From NCBI GenBank assembly GCA_035772405.1, contig JAYKKM010000003.1, positions 1,492,501-1,556,500 of the forward strand: a stretch of DNA of 64,000 nucleotides, read 5' to 3'. This document shows, one piece after another, positions 1 through 10,960 of this stretch (its first letter is position 1; every line of letters begins with the position of its first letter). This DNA is from Chrysogorgia sp. JL179-B06 (Eukaryota; Cnidaria; Anthozoa; Scleralcyonacea; Chrysogorgiidae). The notes beneath the pieces were generated by a model. The model had not been told where the DNA came from, did no database searches, and saw only the letters and a list, made by a program, of their open reading frames with translations. The position numbers were made by a program, and so were the translations under genes.

Positions 1-15
1 TATCCTGCATGAACA

Positions 16-510
16 AGTATATCCACTGATCTCTAAATAAAGACTGGATCGAGTGACTATTGTTTACTAAATGAGCCGGGAATATTTCGTGGCGGTCATC
101 TTGAAGGGAACACGCTATGTAGATTTAATGTCTGCGAGAGATACATTTATTTGTCTAGGATCTTTTAAGATGTTGAAATGAATCAGTTGTCGAAGATATT
201 CCCGCAATTTAGAACACAAATTACGGCTGGTGACCACCGTGGTTACGCTCCAATATGGCCGCCACGCGCTAATTCCGGCTTCATAGTTACTGTTTTTGAG
301 CCGTAGTTTGTGTTCTATATTATGAGAATACCTTGGACGACTGATTCATTTTAGCTTCTTAAAAGATCAGAGACAGATAGTCTCTGTCGCCTATAGTAAA
401 ACTATATAACGTGGTCTCAACAAGATGGCCGCCACGAGCTACCTCCGGCTTCATTTTCTGAACAATAGTTGCTCGATCCAGTCTTTATTTAAAGATCAAT
501 GAGTATATCG
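16..510. repeat. Foldback MITE with arms of about 230 bp
   Basis: The first half reads as the imperfect reverse complement of the second half: the segment around 36-58 matches 468-495, and about 165-235 matches 295-375. A spacer of about 60 bp lies between the arms. No coding sequence is seen. It lies 3' of the fibrinogen-gene coding end, so it may fall in the 3' UTR or beyond the gene. No target duplication could be fixed because the left end is at the window edge. Confidence 0.75.
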
Positions 511-825
511 AATGCAGTTATTGACAATAAACCAAAGCCCAATTAACCAAAGCGGTAAAATTTAAATGCAAGGAAAATTCTTAACTTCCGCATTTAGATA
601 AATAAATTATTATACTCTGGTTGAATTAATTGAGTTTCAAAACGGGAAAATAAGATATTATAGAATCGACCATCGCATCCCATGGCTATTTTCGCAGTAC
701 GAGGTTGTTACAAAGTAACAGGCCGCGTAGTGTTTTACAAAGTGGGCAGAGGCGAAAATAGGAGATGAGAAAAAATCGAGATGACATACTAGAATACGTT
801 AAACTGACTTAAATACGAAGTATTA
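511..825. other. Non-coding stretch 3' of the fibrinogen gene
   Basis: AT-rich sequence between the foldback element and the fibrinogen-gene stop codon. It presumably includes 3' UTR of the minus-strand gene. No clear polyadenylation signal on the minus strand and no other structure were recognised. Confidence 0.4.
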
Positions 826-1088
826 TTAAAAATCCGAGGGACGAATTTTCATCTCGGTTTTCTTGAAGGAGTAATTATTTTTCCAGCGTCGCCAAAGAAC
901 ACCTTGACCATCTTCGGTACTGTAACCATGATCATACTGACCATTTAGGTTGGATTTGGTACACGCTTTGTACCACCAAGCACCCTTCTTCGAAAGAGCA
1001 CATGAACCAATATGCAAACGATCGTTATCTCTATCCTTAGTAGAAAACTTCATTCCATTATGAATCCAAAGAGAATCACCAGCATCAC
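826..1088 (-). CDS. Fibrinogen-related domain, C-terminal (last) exon
   Basis: This exon encodes the C-terminal half of a fibrinogen-related (FReD) domain, an extracellular lectin-like fold of the ficolin/techylectin type. Family hallmarks are visible: a KFSTKDRDND calcium-site segment, the Cys pair around GAWWY and C, the NLNG turn and the terminal TEMKIRP strand before the stop. A consensus acceptor (tttcag) precedes 1088, and two bases complete a Gly codon begun by the exon ending at 7806. The family is secreted and binds acetylated sugars in other animals; the ligand here is unknown. The 6.7-kb upstream intron is packed with mobile-element debris. Confidence 0.9.
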
Positions 1089-1325
1089 CTGAAACATGTG
1101 TAAAAATATTTCTTTTTGGGGGAATAGAAATTCATCACTTGACCGATATTATCTCGATTAATGACGTGTTGTTATAAAGAAATATAAAATGTTTTTTTTA
1201 TTTTTATATACTTTGATATAAACACGCAGGATGTTGCGAGACTTGATAAAAACGTAACAAAAATACAAGCCATACGCGAGTGTCTTTAGCTTTTTTACAA
1301 CATACCAAGTGTTTATATGTAAGGT

Positions 1326-2600
1326 TTATTTTGGGGAAATGAAGGGATATGTTTTGTAATATATGAAACACGAGGAAGAGTGTTTCATCAGGATATTCAA
1401 ACCGAGAAGTTTGTTGAAAACCGAGGCGAAGCTACCGAGGTTTTTTAACAAACTTCGAGGTGTTTGAATATCCTGATGAAACACTCTTCCATTACATCTC
1501 AAACAAATCAGTATTTTCAGAGAAAATCGAGGTGAAAGTTGGCTTAATTTATGTAATTTCTTCCTCCAATATCCAAACCACCGTCTCGGTGCTGATTTCC
1601 TTTGTTTTCTGCTCATGAATTATTAATGAGTTTGAGATTTACTCATCTCAAACTCATGAATAATTCATGAGTTAATTAACCAATCAGAGTAGGCGAATTA
1701 ATCAGGTGATTGCGGTTGGATACCCCGGTGAACCATGCCAACACAATACGCGTGACCTGGATATTAGATGAACAACGTTGTTCATCTAATATCTTAATTA
1801 CGCATGCAAATAATCTTCAAAATTGTAAACTGCAATTTAAATTATAACTAATTACTATTGTGTTCAATTGAGATGCTATATAAACAACTCGAGCTCGTGT
1901 CCCACCGGGATATCCAAACACTCGAAAACAATTAACAAAAACACTCGCGCTTCGCGCTCGTGTTTTCATACATTGTTTTCTCGTGTTTGGATATCCCGGT
2001 GAAACACTCGCTCTCGTTGTTCGTATATTACTTCTCAAACTCATTAATAATTCTTGAGCCGAAAACAAAGAAAATCACTGGCATGACGGAGGTTAGATAT
2101 TACATGACGGAGGTTAGTTAAGAATTTCCATAAATTAAGCCAACTTTCAACTTTCTCAATTTTCTCTTCAAATACTGATTCGTTTGAGAAGCTATATCAA
2201 GAACTCGAAATAGTTCTTTACCACGGTCTCAAGACACATCGAAGTTGTTAAAAAACTAGGCCTACGGGTGTTTTGATACCGTGGTAAAGAGGGTAATACG
2301 TACCTAAAATGAACAGGTTTTGTGATTGGCTATATGGAACAAAAGTGATAGGGTTAGGACATTGGTTTCTTTGTGGTTGATTCTATTGTTTTATTGTTTG
2401 AATCAACCAATCACAAAACTTGATAGTATAGGTAGGTGATGACCCGGTAAAGAACGCTTTCTCATTCTTGACATATTTGACTTCTCAAACTCATTAATAA
2501 TTCATAAGGAAAACACAAAGAAAAATCATAACCGAGACGTTGTTTGTAAATGTGGTAATAAACGTCCATAAATTAAGCCAACTTTTCCCTCAATCCACTT
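1326..2600. repeat. Nested foldback repeats in the last fibrinogen-gene intron
   Basis: Several inverted repeats lie inside one another. The pair 1374-1402/1462-1490 frames a short spacer. A second hairpin lies at about 1905-2010. Arms of about 130 bp near 1495-1630 are inverted at about 2033-2195, and a directly related copy follows at about 2480-2590. A perfect 34-bp palindrome occupies 1760-1793. No reading frame of interest; probably overlapping non-autonomous DNA transposons of one family. Confidence 0.7.
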
Positions 2601-3366
2601 GTGTACAAGGTCGATTGGATGAAAAATATGAGAATCTTTTGTTAATTAATTATTGAGAATGCGTAGAACGGTAGAACTGACGTGAGAAACAATAAAATAA
2701 TAATGCAAGTGTGTGGTTGGAATTAAAGGGCGTAAATTTGAATTGTAAAGTTGTTTTTTTCTTTTAGCTGCATGCCTGCACATACCCTAGAACTTGGTAG
2801 AAAGTGCTTTCTTGAGTTCAATTCATGCGTGCACGATAAGACGTGAGTTATAGTCGGACAAAGATACGATGTGTCTGGTGGTTTGCTAAGCCCAAGAAGG
2901 AAATGGAAGACTAGAAGTTGAAGTTTTTTTGTAGTTTTTGGAGTTTAACGAAGCAGAAGTGTTTGATGATGCGCATACAAAAATAACAAAGTAAGTGAGA
3001 AATGTACGCCTAATAAAGTGAATTGTAGAAGGGGTTCTAGACTATAATATTCTCTGTTTTTCCAAATGCAGAAATCGCAATTGGAAGACAGTGTAGCGCG
3101 TATATTAGAGGGAATATCAGAGACTATATTTATCTAATATTCCTCTCTCATTCCCTTTTGAAGATTAGAGGGTAATTAGTTGGGAATATGAATTCATTGT
3201 TTGTAAAAGTTATTTACTGAGAGCTCAAGAAATAAGTCATTTATTCCCGAGGTCGATATAACTAATGAATTTAGTTGATGATTTAGATTTCCGTCAAACA
3301 AAACATCAATTACCGAATGTGAGAGGCTATGATGGTATTCTGGTAAACGTTCCATCACGGGCGGAG
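2601..3366. other. Intronic sequence without recognised features
   Basis: AT-rich intron sequence. Short imperfect inverted repeats occur around 3100-3160, but nothing coding or clearly mobile could be recognised. Confidence 0.3.
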
Positions 3367-3518
3367 AGGGAGGGTGAGCACGCCATTAGTCCCGGTCAGC
3401 GGCAAGCAATCGTCTTCTTCCACACAACTTAGATCCCACACCCCCCGCCCAATGGGTTTTCTAACCCTAACCCCCGTGATACAAGAAAGCTAAGTAAAAA
3501 TCCTATTACTAACCTTAA

Positions 3519-4049
3519 AGGGATATGGCAATATAAATTAACTTTGTCTCATTTGAAAGAACTCGTGAAATGGTATAACAAGACCTTTTACAATTTTCCC
3601 TTATCTTTTTTGGTTTTCGAAATAATTTGACGAAAGACAGCGTGCCGTCCGCCATCTTGGAATTATTTTCGATATGCATGTGACGTCATAAGTAGGGTAA
3701 AGTGAAATTTTTATCTTGCCAACCTTACGACATTATGAGCCAGAAACTCGATTATGTTGCACTATTTTTATTTTCAATTGGCCCACAACGTTTTAAAAAG
3801 ACTTCCGCGGAAATTCGGTCACCTATGGAGTAGTTTCATCAGGTTTACCCTGCTTGTGACGTCACCAATTTCCTAGTTAATTAGGTCAAATATTACAACA
3901 AGATGGCGGATTGTAGACTGTCTTTTGTCATAATTATCTGAAATATTTCAAAAACCAAGAAAGATACAGAACAATTGTAAAAGGTCTTCTTATACCATTT
4001 TACGAGTTCTTTCAAATGAGACAAAGTTAATTTATATTGCCATATCCCT
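3519..4049. mobile_element. TTAA-flanked foldback MITE (531 bp)
   Basis: Terminal inverted repeats of about 130 bp begin AGGGATATGG and end CCATATCCCT. TTAA is duplicated at 3515-3518 and 4050-4053, as expected of piggyBac-type insertion. There is no transposase, so the copy is non-autonomous. Confidence 0.8.
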
Positions 4050-4053
4050 TTAA

Positions 4054-5970
4054 TACTATTAAAATGGCGACTTATTGTGAGCGCCGCATGGCTGCCTTTT
4101 TATCACTCACTATTTTACTTAGTATTTCCCTGATTCTTGTACTTTTTATTGATCTTTCTCTCGTGAATGTACTAACTATCAACTCAATGATCAACATGCT
4201 GACTTATTCAAGATCCTCGTTGCTTAACTTTCGCCAGTTGTGGAAAATTCAGTCTCGACGGTATTATTCGAACTCTCCAAATGGTTCAAGAAAGTTAATA
4301 TCGCCTGATGTATGGAACGCTCTTAAATCTGCTGATATCTTAAAGCCTTTCAGAGGGAAGCGTGGTGGTCGTTCAAAAGAAACCTTTACCGCCATTGGAG
4401 TTATAACTTCACGGCGAAATGGTCGTTTGATTCCTGAAAGAAATCGGCCATATCTCATCGAGCGAAACTTATTAAATATTCGAAGTGTCACCTCTGATGT
4501 AAATTACACAACGAGATCAACTAATTTGCATACTATTTCAATGCCAAGTTTTTGTCTTATGAATGCCCGATCGTTACTGCCCAAAATTGATGAACTCGCC
4601 AGCCGGTTATGTTCGTTTCCAATGGATTTCGTTGCCATCACCGAGTCGTGGTTGAATGATGAAATTGATGACCATCTATTATCTATTAATGGATATACCA
4701 TCTATCGCAAAGACAGGGCTCATTGCCGTGGAGGTGGTGTTTGTGCTTTTGTCTCCACTGATGTACCATCTACTAGAAGACTGGATTTGGATAACTCAGC
4801 GTTTGAGTGTATGTAGGTCTGGTTACGCCCGCACCGCCTCCCAAGACCCCTGCCTGGCATAATTTGCTGCGTCCTTTACAATCCACCAGACACCCGCTCG
4901 CAAGAACAAAGAGATCTTGTATCATTCATAATTGAGACTTTGGACCTAGTTCGATCTACACATCCGGACTGTGGCATTGTTATTTTGGGTGATTTTAACG
5001 GCCTGGATTTCTCTGACGTTCTTTCTCACCATGATCTCAAACAAGTAGTGCGTACTTCTAACCAATCTAGCCGGCTTGTATAACATTCCTGTTGTTACCG
5101 CACCGTTAGGGTCATCTGACCACAACTCTGTCGAGTGGTCATCCCTGACGAGTACTATTGGTAGTTCGATCAATAGAGGCGCAACCAAGTGCCGCGTGCG
5201 TCGCTTCCCGCAGTCGGCTTGTGATACCTTTGGTAGGTGGTGCAGCGCGCATGTATAGTTTACCAATGTCGAAGACCCTTCCTCTGCAACAGAAATGACC
5301 TCTTCTTTCACCAAAGAATTGATAGCTGCCATTGAACGGATTTTCTCTACCCAGAGACAAAGAGCGTTTCATAGTGGCGATCTTGAGATCTGGCGTCATT
5401 ATAGGAAGAAGGTACGCGACGTTATCATCACAACGAAGCGCTCGTTTTACGCTAATAAAGTTCATCAATTAAAGTCTAGTGACCCTAGAAATGCTCTACA
5501 AAACGCTAATTGTATTCGTACTGATGAGAGAAGACATGAACTTTGCCTGAAAACTTTTAAAAAGATTGGTAATCCAAGTTCTCAACTTCACCACCTTTTC
5601 CCGGTGTCTCGCGGGAGCATGCATGGGCGTTCGCTACGCAATAACAATAGTTCTACCTTACCTAAGTGCCGCACTGAAAGATATAAAAAAAGCTTTATTC
5701 CGGCAATGTGCTACAATCATTAGGTTCTTGTCTCGTTTGTTCATTTTTGAACCTTTGATCTTACTGAACTTCTAATTTTTGAATTTCTAAATTTTTAGAC
5801 TTAAACATAAACTTCATTATATGTACATTTATATATTTTAGATTAGTTTGTAAATTGTATATATTATACTCTTTCCCTATTTAATTTATTGTAAAGAACA
5901 TTGTAATTCACCTAATAGGTGCGATAATGTTGTTATTAAACCGTTAATTTAATTTATTTATTTATTTATT
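4054..5970 (+). mobile_element. Truncated, decayed non-LTR retrotransposon (CR1/L2-like) with endonuclease domain
   Basis: The frame ending at 4816 encodes a LINE leader (a basic RGKRGGRS block) and then the start of an apurinic endonuclease domain, with NARSLLPKIDEL, AITESWLN, YRKDR and GGGV segments. After a frameshift near 4815 the domain continues with an LGDFN catalytic segment near 4987-5001. The reverse transcriptase is missing. A basic 3' portion follows to about 5720, and the element ends in an ATTT microsatellite typical of LINE tails. The element is dead and lies within an intron of the fibrinogen gene. The TTAA-MITE abuts its 5' side. Confidence 0.75.
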
Positions 5971-6162
5971 TAAGACGATTGCTTGCCGCTGACCGGGATA
6001 AATGGCGTGCTCACCCTCCCTCTAAATCAAAGCAAATCAGCTTTATTTCACGAGGGTAAACACTGAACAGCATATCAATTGATTAACAAGTGGCCCTCGA
6101 ACTAATATACTATCAAAAAACTATTTAAGCAACTATGATTATAATTACACTATGATTAAAAG

Positions 6163-6441
6163 TCACGATATGGTAAAAGAGTCAATGTCATTATACGTAT
6201 TAAAAAAGTAATTAAAAAGTTCGTTCTTGAAAGTTTTCACAGATTGTTTGGAAGTTTTTATATAAGGAGGTAAAGAATTCCAGAGTTTGCTCGTGGAGAC
6301 CTGGAAAGACCTCCCTCCCTCCGTGACACGGCTATAGCGTGGACACACCAAGTTTCTTTGACTGTAGCGGTCTGACGTAACGTTTTCGTATGGTTCCGCT
6401 CGTGATGTAACGTTTTCGTATGGTGATGTGTGCATGCGCAT
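6163..6441 (-). pseudogene. LINE ORF2 C-terminal fragment
   Basis: The minus frame carries the conserved tail of CR1/RTE-like reverse transcriptase ORFs: an RSF segment, then LWNSLPPYIK and a final FKNELF stretch before the stop. Only this 3' end remains. A short duplicated peptide (PYENVTS, twice) precedes it, from a small tandem duplication near 6380-6420. Confidence 0.65.
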
Positions 6442-6716
6442 TCATTCAGTAATAGTCCCACATTTTATATTCTAGGCAAACTGAAATAATAATTTCTGAG
6501 TTGCTTGCTTATTTCTTCTCGGCATGCTCTACTATACATGTAAGGGACGCCATGAATTGGGCAATTATCAATTCATAATGGTTATATCTGTAAAGGAAAA
6601 TTAATCCCTAACAAAAAAAGTCTATAGGCTTGCCTATATGCATGTCTACAGGCAACCTATAGGATCCTATAGGAAACCTATAGGCTTCTATAGGCAATTG
6701 GAACATTTTCTATGGG

Positions 6717-6717
<1 letters not shown>

Positions 6718-6754
<37 letters not shown>

Positions 6755-6894
6755 TCCGCAGAGGCTTATATATTTTTATTAGAAAAGTGGGAGTGGATCG
6801 AGGAAAATCGGAGGCTCGCGCTCTTCCGATTTTCTTCCCGCACGCCTTCCTCGCCCGCGCTTTTCTAATAAAAATATATATGCCTTTGCGGAGG
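6718..6894. repeat. TA microsatellite and 142-bp hairpin MITE
   Basis: A TA run (6718-6752) abuts a foldback: CCTCCGCAGAGGC at 6753 pairs with the reverse complement at 6882-6894, and the arms continue through the tatatttttattag blocks. Just upstream (about 6640-6705) the heptamer CTATAGG recurs irregularly. No coding content. Confidence 0.7.
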
Positions 6895-7007
6895 AGAGAG
6901 GATATATATAGTGCGTGTGTGACGTAATGGTAATCATAAACGTTAAGTTGTCGCGAAAATATTTCATGAACTTAATTGGATAAAGTTATCACATTGTTCC
7001 CAGTTGA

Positions 7008-7046
7008 CGTGGTAGCTCAACTGATAGAGCAGCTGACCGGAATTCC
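7008..7046 (+). repeat. tRNA-like (SINE head) fragment
   Basis: A segment resembling a tRNA D-arm and A box (TGGTAGCTCAACTGATAGAG) is visible. No proper anticodon stem or B box follows at the right distance. This fits a tRNA-derived SINE remnant rather than a functional tRNA. Confidence 0.4.
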
Positions 7047-7175
7047 GCTCAATATTATTCATGTCCATTAATTTTCATGTTACCCTAAGGAAGATTCTAA
7101 AATATATCTGCGTATAACCATCAATCGGTTTATAAGTTAAAAAAATCACCGCAGCACATCAAAGAAAACCGACTC

Positions 7176-7178
<3 letters not shown>

Positions 7179-7226
<48 letters not shown>

Positions 7227-7250
7227 TAATAATAATAATAATGATAATAA
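7179..7250. repeat. AAT trinucleotide microsatellite
   Basis: An uninterrupted run of AAT/ATA triplets with one slip, followed by a degenerate tail. Confidence 0.9.
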
Positions 7251-7424
7251 TGATAGATGTATTAGGAGCATTATACAATAGTCTCAATGCTCTTACAACA
7301 ATATATTTTTAAATTTACTTATAAAACTTATTACAGTTTCATTATCAGATAAAGCCGACTATATATATTGCCACTATAAAGAACAAGAAACTATTAATTT
7401 AAAAAAAGAAAAGTCTTAAGTGCT

Positions 7425-7740
7425 GACTTAAAATTACCCAACATATCAAAGCTTCTAATTTCCTGTGGTATTTCCTGAGGCCATATGCAAAGCCTTGAAA
7501 GTAATTATTAGTATCTTAAATACAATCCTTGATCTCACCGGCAACCAGTGAAGATTACCAAGCACAGGGGAGATATGCTCCGATTTTTAACCCCTGTTAC
7601 AAGTCTAGCAGCTGTATTTTGAATTCGCTGTAACTTGCTCAATTCAGCTTCTGGTAAGCCAATTTGGCCCATATAGGATGCTATTACAGCTGTCAAGTTT
7701 TGATGTTATGAATGCATGCACCAACTTCTCACAGTCCTTT
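7425..7740 (-). pseudogene. CR1-like LINE reverse transcriptase C-terminal fragment
   Basis: Read on the minus strand, the sequence keeps family landmarks across several stops: a V-HAFITSKLDSCNS-LYG block, the QNTAARLVTG-like block and LHWLPVRSRIVFK. This is the thumb and C-terminal region of CR1-type ORF2. It is broken by several stop codons and frame changes, so it is a dead fragment in the fibrinogen-gene intron. Confidence 0.7.
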
Positions 7741-7805
7741 TTACTAAAATATTTCCTGTTTTTGCCGATATTTCTATTAATCATGAACTAATTAATGTTA
7801 ATCAC

Positions 7806-8189
7806 CTGTATATCCTCCAACAGTTAACGTGTAATTTGTACTTTCATCTTCTACTTTGAATGTCGAGTAACTGGCATATTTCTTTTCCCGTTCAAAATCT
7901 TCCAGGTCGACTCTTAATGCTATGGCTTTCTTTATTGTGAGTCGATTGATCTTGTCCAGTCCCAGCCAAAATTCACCAGACATATTTCCAAAGCCATATT
8001 TATAGTCTTTCCATCCACGATAGAAATCCACACTTCCATCTTGCCGTCTCTGAAACACAGTCCATCCTCCCCCGTCTGTTGTCATATCACACCTGACGTT
8101 AAAAATTCCAAGTCCATCAGGATCAATTGAATAGACGCCATCTTGGGTTTTTCCCATTTTGTTCAACCAGTCTGCACAACTTCGTATGA
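7806..8189 (-). CDS. Fibrinogen-related domain, N-terminal exon
   Basis: This exon encodes the N-terminal two thirds of a fibrinogen-related domain: SCADWLNK, DGVYSIDPDG, the CDMTTDGGGWTVFQRR signature, then YRGWKDYKYGFG and GEFWLGLDKI. The acceptor (atag before 8189) and donor (gtgatt at 7805 downwards) are good. It enters with two bases completing a codon and leaves in phase 1, matching the EGF exon at 9044-9157 and the last exon at 826-1088. Together the two FReD exons make a domain of normal length. The product is probably a secreted or matrix lectin. Confidence 0.9.
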
Positions 8190-9043
8190 CTATAAATATT
8201 TGATTTGTAGTTTAGAAGCAAACGTTCAATCTCAAACGTTTAATCTGAAGAATATAGTTTATTATACAGTTATGGTTTAATCTAATAGTTTCTGAAGCCC
8301 TATTATGAAACCAAAATCTCTACTTATTGTTGGAGAGTCATAAATTGTGTACAATACACTAAACACCAGCCATTAAGTACTTCCACCGATAAGAACCTCA
8401 GGCTGAAATTAATAATTTTGTGCCCCTTAAAACAAGAACCTGTTTGAGCCTGATATTTGAAAGAGTTTCTTACAGTATGTCAATATGGAATACGAGTCTA
8501 ATTATTGAGTCAACGTTAACTTATAACTGGCCTTACTGATGCTGACGTTCTAGCAGTTGACCAACGTTGTCTTCAGAACATGAAACGTCCTCAGTGACGT
8601 CTGTGTAGAACAAAAACGACGTCAAGTTTACTTTTGGGAATTTTAAATTATTCATTTTCTTTGTTTATCATGAAAAATTCAATTGAAATAATATGGCATT
8701 CGTGGTTTTAGAACACGTGAATTGTTTAAGCTCTCTAATACCATCACGAGAAGATAAAATTCGTATTTCCAAGCGGCCATTACGATGAAATAGCGATGGT
8801 GATATCTACACATGCATATCTTCGAAGAGAAAAATGATATATATTTTCAGTGCTCACATTTAAGATATCATTTTTATATTCACATGTAAAGATATATTAT
8901 TTCTGAATAGGAAAAACCTAGTATTTCATAATATCTAAAATATTTTCTGAACGTTCTATCATCTCCCTTCATAATATCATCATATCCAGTTTCTCAGAGA
9001 ACATAGCAGTTTAAATTTTAATCTATTAGTATTTAAGTTATAC
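8190..9043. other. Intron between the EGF array and the FReD exon
   Basis: AT-rich intron sequence. Its 3' part (about 8930-9040, plus coordinates) carries the same intron repeat that separates the cbEGF exons. Nothing coding was seen. Confidence 0.4.
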
Positions 9044-9157
9044 CTGTGCAGTTGGAAGTTTCGTTAAATCCATCCTTACACTTGCAAGTATGTGAGCCAA
9101 TAATATTTACACAGTCGGCATTTGCGTTGCAGGGATTGGAACTACACTCGTTAATGT
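9044..9157 (-). CDS. Calcium-binding EGF-like exon (A)
   Basis: A 114-bp symmetrical phase-1 exon encoding one cbEGF module. It opens D-I-N-E-C, has six cysteines in EGF spacing and closes with NCTG. The acceptor (ttttaag) and donor (gtataa) are plausible. It is the last EGF before the fibrinogen domain. The DINEC start and aromatic/Gly core match calcium-binding EGF modules, which stiffen extracellular multidomain proteins. It is one unit of a tandem exon-intron array. Confidence 0.85.
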
Positions 9158-9309
9158 CTTAAAATTTAACATAAATTTTATTAAAAATAAGGATAATATA
9201 TAAAATGTTTTCTGAGAGTTCCTTCATAATATCATATCCAATTTTTCAAAGAATATAGTATGGTTTACATTTTTATAGTAATTATAGACTAGAAGTATTT
9301 AAGTTACCT

Positions 9310-9565
9310 GTGCAGGAAATACCATTACCATTGTTAATAATATATAAAATGTTTTCTGAGAGTTCCTTCATAATATCATATCTATTTCTCGTACAACATA
9401 GCAGTTTACATTTTTATAGACTGGGAGATTTAAGTTACATTTGTATAGGAAATACCATTATACCAATAAATCCATTCTTACACACACAAACTACAGTGTA
9501 TGTATGAACCAATACCATCTTTACACTCGGAATTTTCATCTTATCATGAACACTCATGAATGTCT
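9310..9565 (-). pseudogene. Decayed cbEGF exon copies
   Basis: Two remnants of the repeated EGF exon. The first (about 9310-9335) keeps only the donor-side end. The second (about 9432-9565) is nearly full length but has insertions in the KC-K segment and altered cysteines, so it has no open module. Intron flanks are shared with the intact units, so these are dead members of the array. Confidence 0.65.
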
Positions 9566-9714
9566 TTAAATTTAACATGCATGAATTTTATTAAAAATAA
9601 GGATAATATCTGAAATGTTTTCTGAGAGTTCTTCATAATATCATATCCAATTTTTCAAAGAATATAGTAGTTTACATTTTTATAGTAATTATAGACTAGG
9701 AGTATTTAGGTTAC

Positions 9715-9837
9715 CTTTGCAGCCGGAGATTCCATCATGAATAAATCCATTCTTACACTTGCAAGTGTATGAACCAATACCATTTTTACACTCGGCATTT
9801 TTGTCAGTACAAGATTTAGAACTACACTCATCAATGT
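9715..9837 (-). CDS. Calcium-binding EGF-like exon (C)
   Basis: A 123-bp symmetrical phase-1 exon encoding a cbEGF module that begins D-I-D-E-C and has six cysteines (C-SKSC-EC-YTC-KC-GC). The donor reads AAAG/gtaa, and the acceptor is the shared ttttaag. It is slightly longer than its neighbours because of an extra HDGIS loop before the last cysteine. Confidence 0.85.
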
Positions 9838-9988
9838 CTTAAAATTTAACATGAGTTTTGTTAAAAATAAGAATAATATATAAATGTTTTCTGAAAGTTC
9901 CTTCATAATATCATATCCAATTTTTGGAGAACATATGGTAGTTTACATTTTTATTGTAATTATACACAAGGAGTATTTAAGTAATTAC

Positions 9989-10105
9989 CTGTGCAGGAAA
10001 TACCATTACCAGTAAATCCATTTTTACACTTGCAAGTGTATGAACCAATATCATCTACACACTCAGCATTTGTATCGCAGGGATTGGAACTACACTCGTT
10101 GATAT
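9989..10105 (-). CDS. Calcium-binding EGF-like exon (D)
   Basis: A 117-bp symmetrical phase-1 exon for a cbEGF module with a DINEC start, an [17 protein letters not shown] core and a GISCTG end. All six cysteines are present. The acceptor is tttag and the donor gtaatt. It is nearly identical in its 3' half to exon F (10463-10579), pointing to recent duplication. Confidence 0.87.
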
Positions 10106-10254
10106 CTAAAACGATTAACAAGAATTTTATTAAAAATTAGTATAATATCTGAAATGTTTTCTGAAAGTTCCTTCATAATATCATATCCAATTTTTCGGAG
10201 AACATAGCAGTTTACGTTTTTATTGATTCTATAGACTAGGAGAATATGAACTGA

Positions 10255-10314
10255 TAGAATATTTACACTTGCCATTTTTGTCAGTGCAGGGATTAGAACT
10301 GCATTTATCAATGT
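10255..10314 (-). pseudogene. Truncated cbEGF exon copy (E)
   Basis: Keeps the acceptor-side half (DIDKC, NPC, KC), then runs into intron-like sequence. The second half of the module and the donor are deleted. Skipping it leaves the frame intact because the exons are symmetrical. Confidence 0.65.
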
Positions 10315-10462
10315 CTTAAAATTTAACGTGAATTTCATTAAAAAATAAGAATAATATCTAAAATGTTTTCTGAAAATTTCTTCATAATATCATATCCAAT
10401 TTTTGAAGAACATAGCAGTTTACATTTTTGTAGTAATTATAGGCAAGGAGTATTTAAGTTAC

Positions 10463-10579
10463 CTGTGTACGAAATACCATTACCAGTAAACCCATTCTTA
10501 CACTTGCAAGTGTATGAACCAATACCATCTACACACTCAGCATTTGTATCGCAGGGATTAGAACTACACTCATCAATGT
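10463..10579 (-). CDS. Calcium-binding EGF-like exon (F), last cysteine replaced
   Basis: A 117-bp phase-1 exon with a DIDEC start and the [14 protein letters not shown] core. The sixth cysteine codon, TGC in the sister exon D, reads TAC (Tyr), so one disulfide cannot form. Splice sites are intact. Either the module is tolerated as a degenerate EGF or this copy is on the way to becoming a pseudoexon like its neighbours. Confidence 0.75.
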
Positions 10580-10699
10580 CTTAAAATTTAACGTGAATTT
10601 TATTCAAAATAAGGATAATATCTAAAATGTTTTCTGAAAGTCCCTTCATAATATCATATCCAATTTCTCAGAGGACATAGCAGTTTATATTTTCATAGT

Positions 10700-10960
10700 A
10701 GTTATCTTTATGGCAGGGATTGGAACTATACTTGTTAATGTCATAAAACGATTAACAAGAATTTTCTTAAAAATATAAAGATAATATTCAAAATATTTGT
10801 GAAAGTTCTATCATCTCCCTTCATAATGTCATTTTCATTTTGTCAGAGAACTTAAGTGTTTATATTTTTATAGTTATTATAGATTATCAATATTTAAGTT
10901 TCCTGTGCAGTTGGAAGTTCCATTACCAGTGAATATATTCTTACACTGGCAGAACTCTCC
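10700..10960 (-). pseudogene. Two decayed cbEGF exon remnants
   Basis: At about 10700-10745 only the first strand of the module survives, with the first cysteine changed to Tyr. At about 10908-10960 only the last third (CKN-FTGNGTSNCTG) survives; it runs into unrelated sequence with repeated CTCCCGG motifs (about 10955-11025), which suggests an insertion destroyed the exon. Confidence 0.6.

Larger units (their letters stand above)
3367..6024. repeat. 2.66-kb interval bracketed by 52-bp inverted repeats
   Basis: The stretch 3367-3418 recurs in reverse complement at 5973-6024 with about two mismatches. The bracketed interval holds a TTAA-flanked MITE and a truncated LINE, so it looks like a composite or a tail-inverted retroelement insertion. 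No flanking target duplication was seen. Confidence 0.6.

Noticed and set aside
5295..5775. Independent 142- and 69-codon plus-strand genes
   Set aside because: They lie within the decayed LINE, downstream of its endonuclease fragment, and are best read as LINE remnants.
7008..7080. Functional tRNA gene
   Set aside because: Only a D-arm-like piece is present; no anticodon or T arm can be folded.
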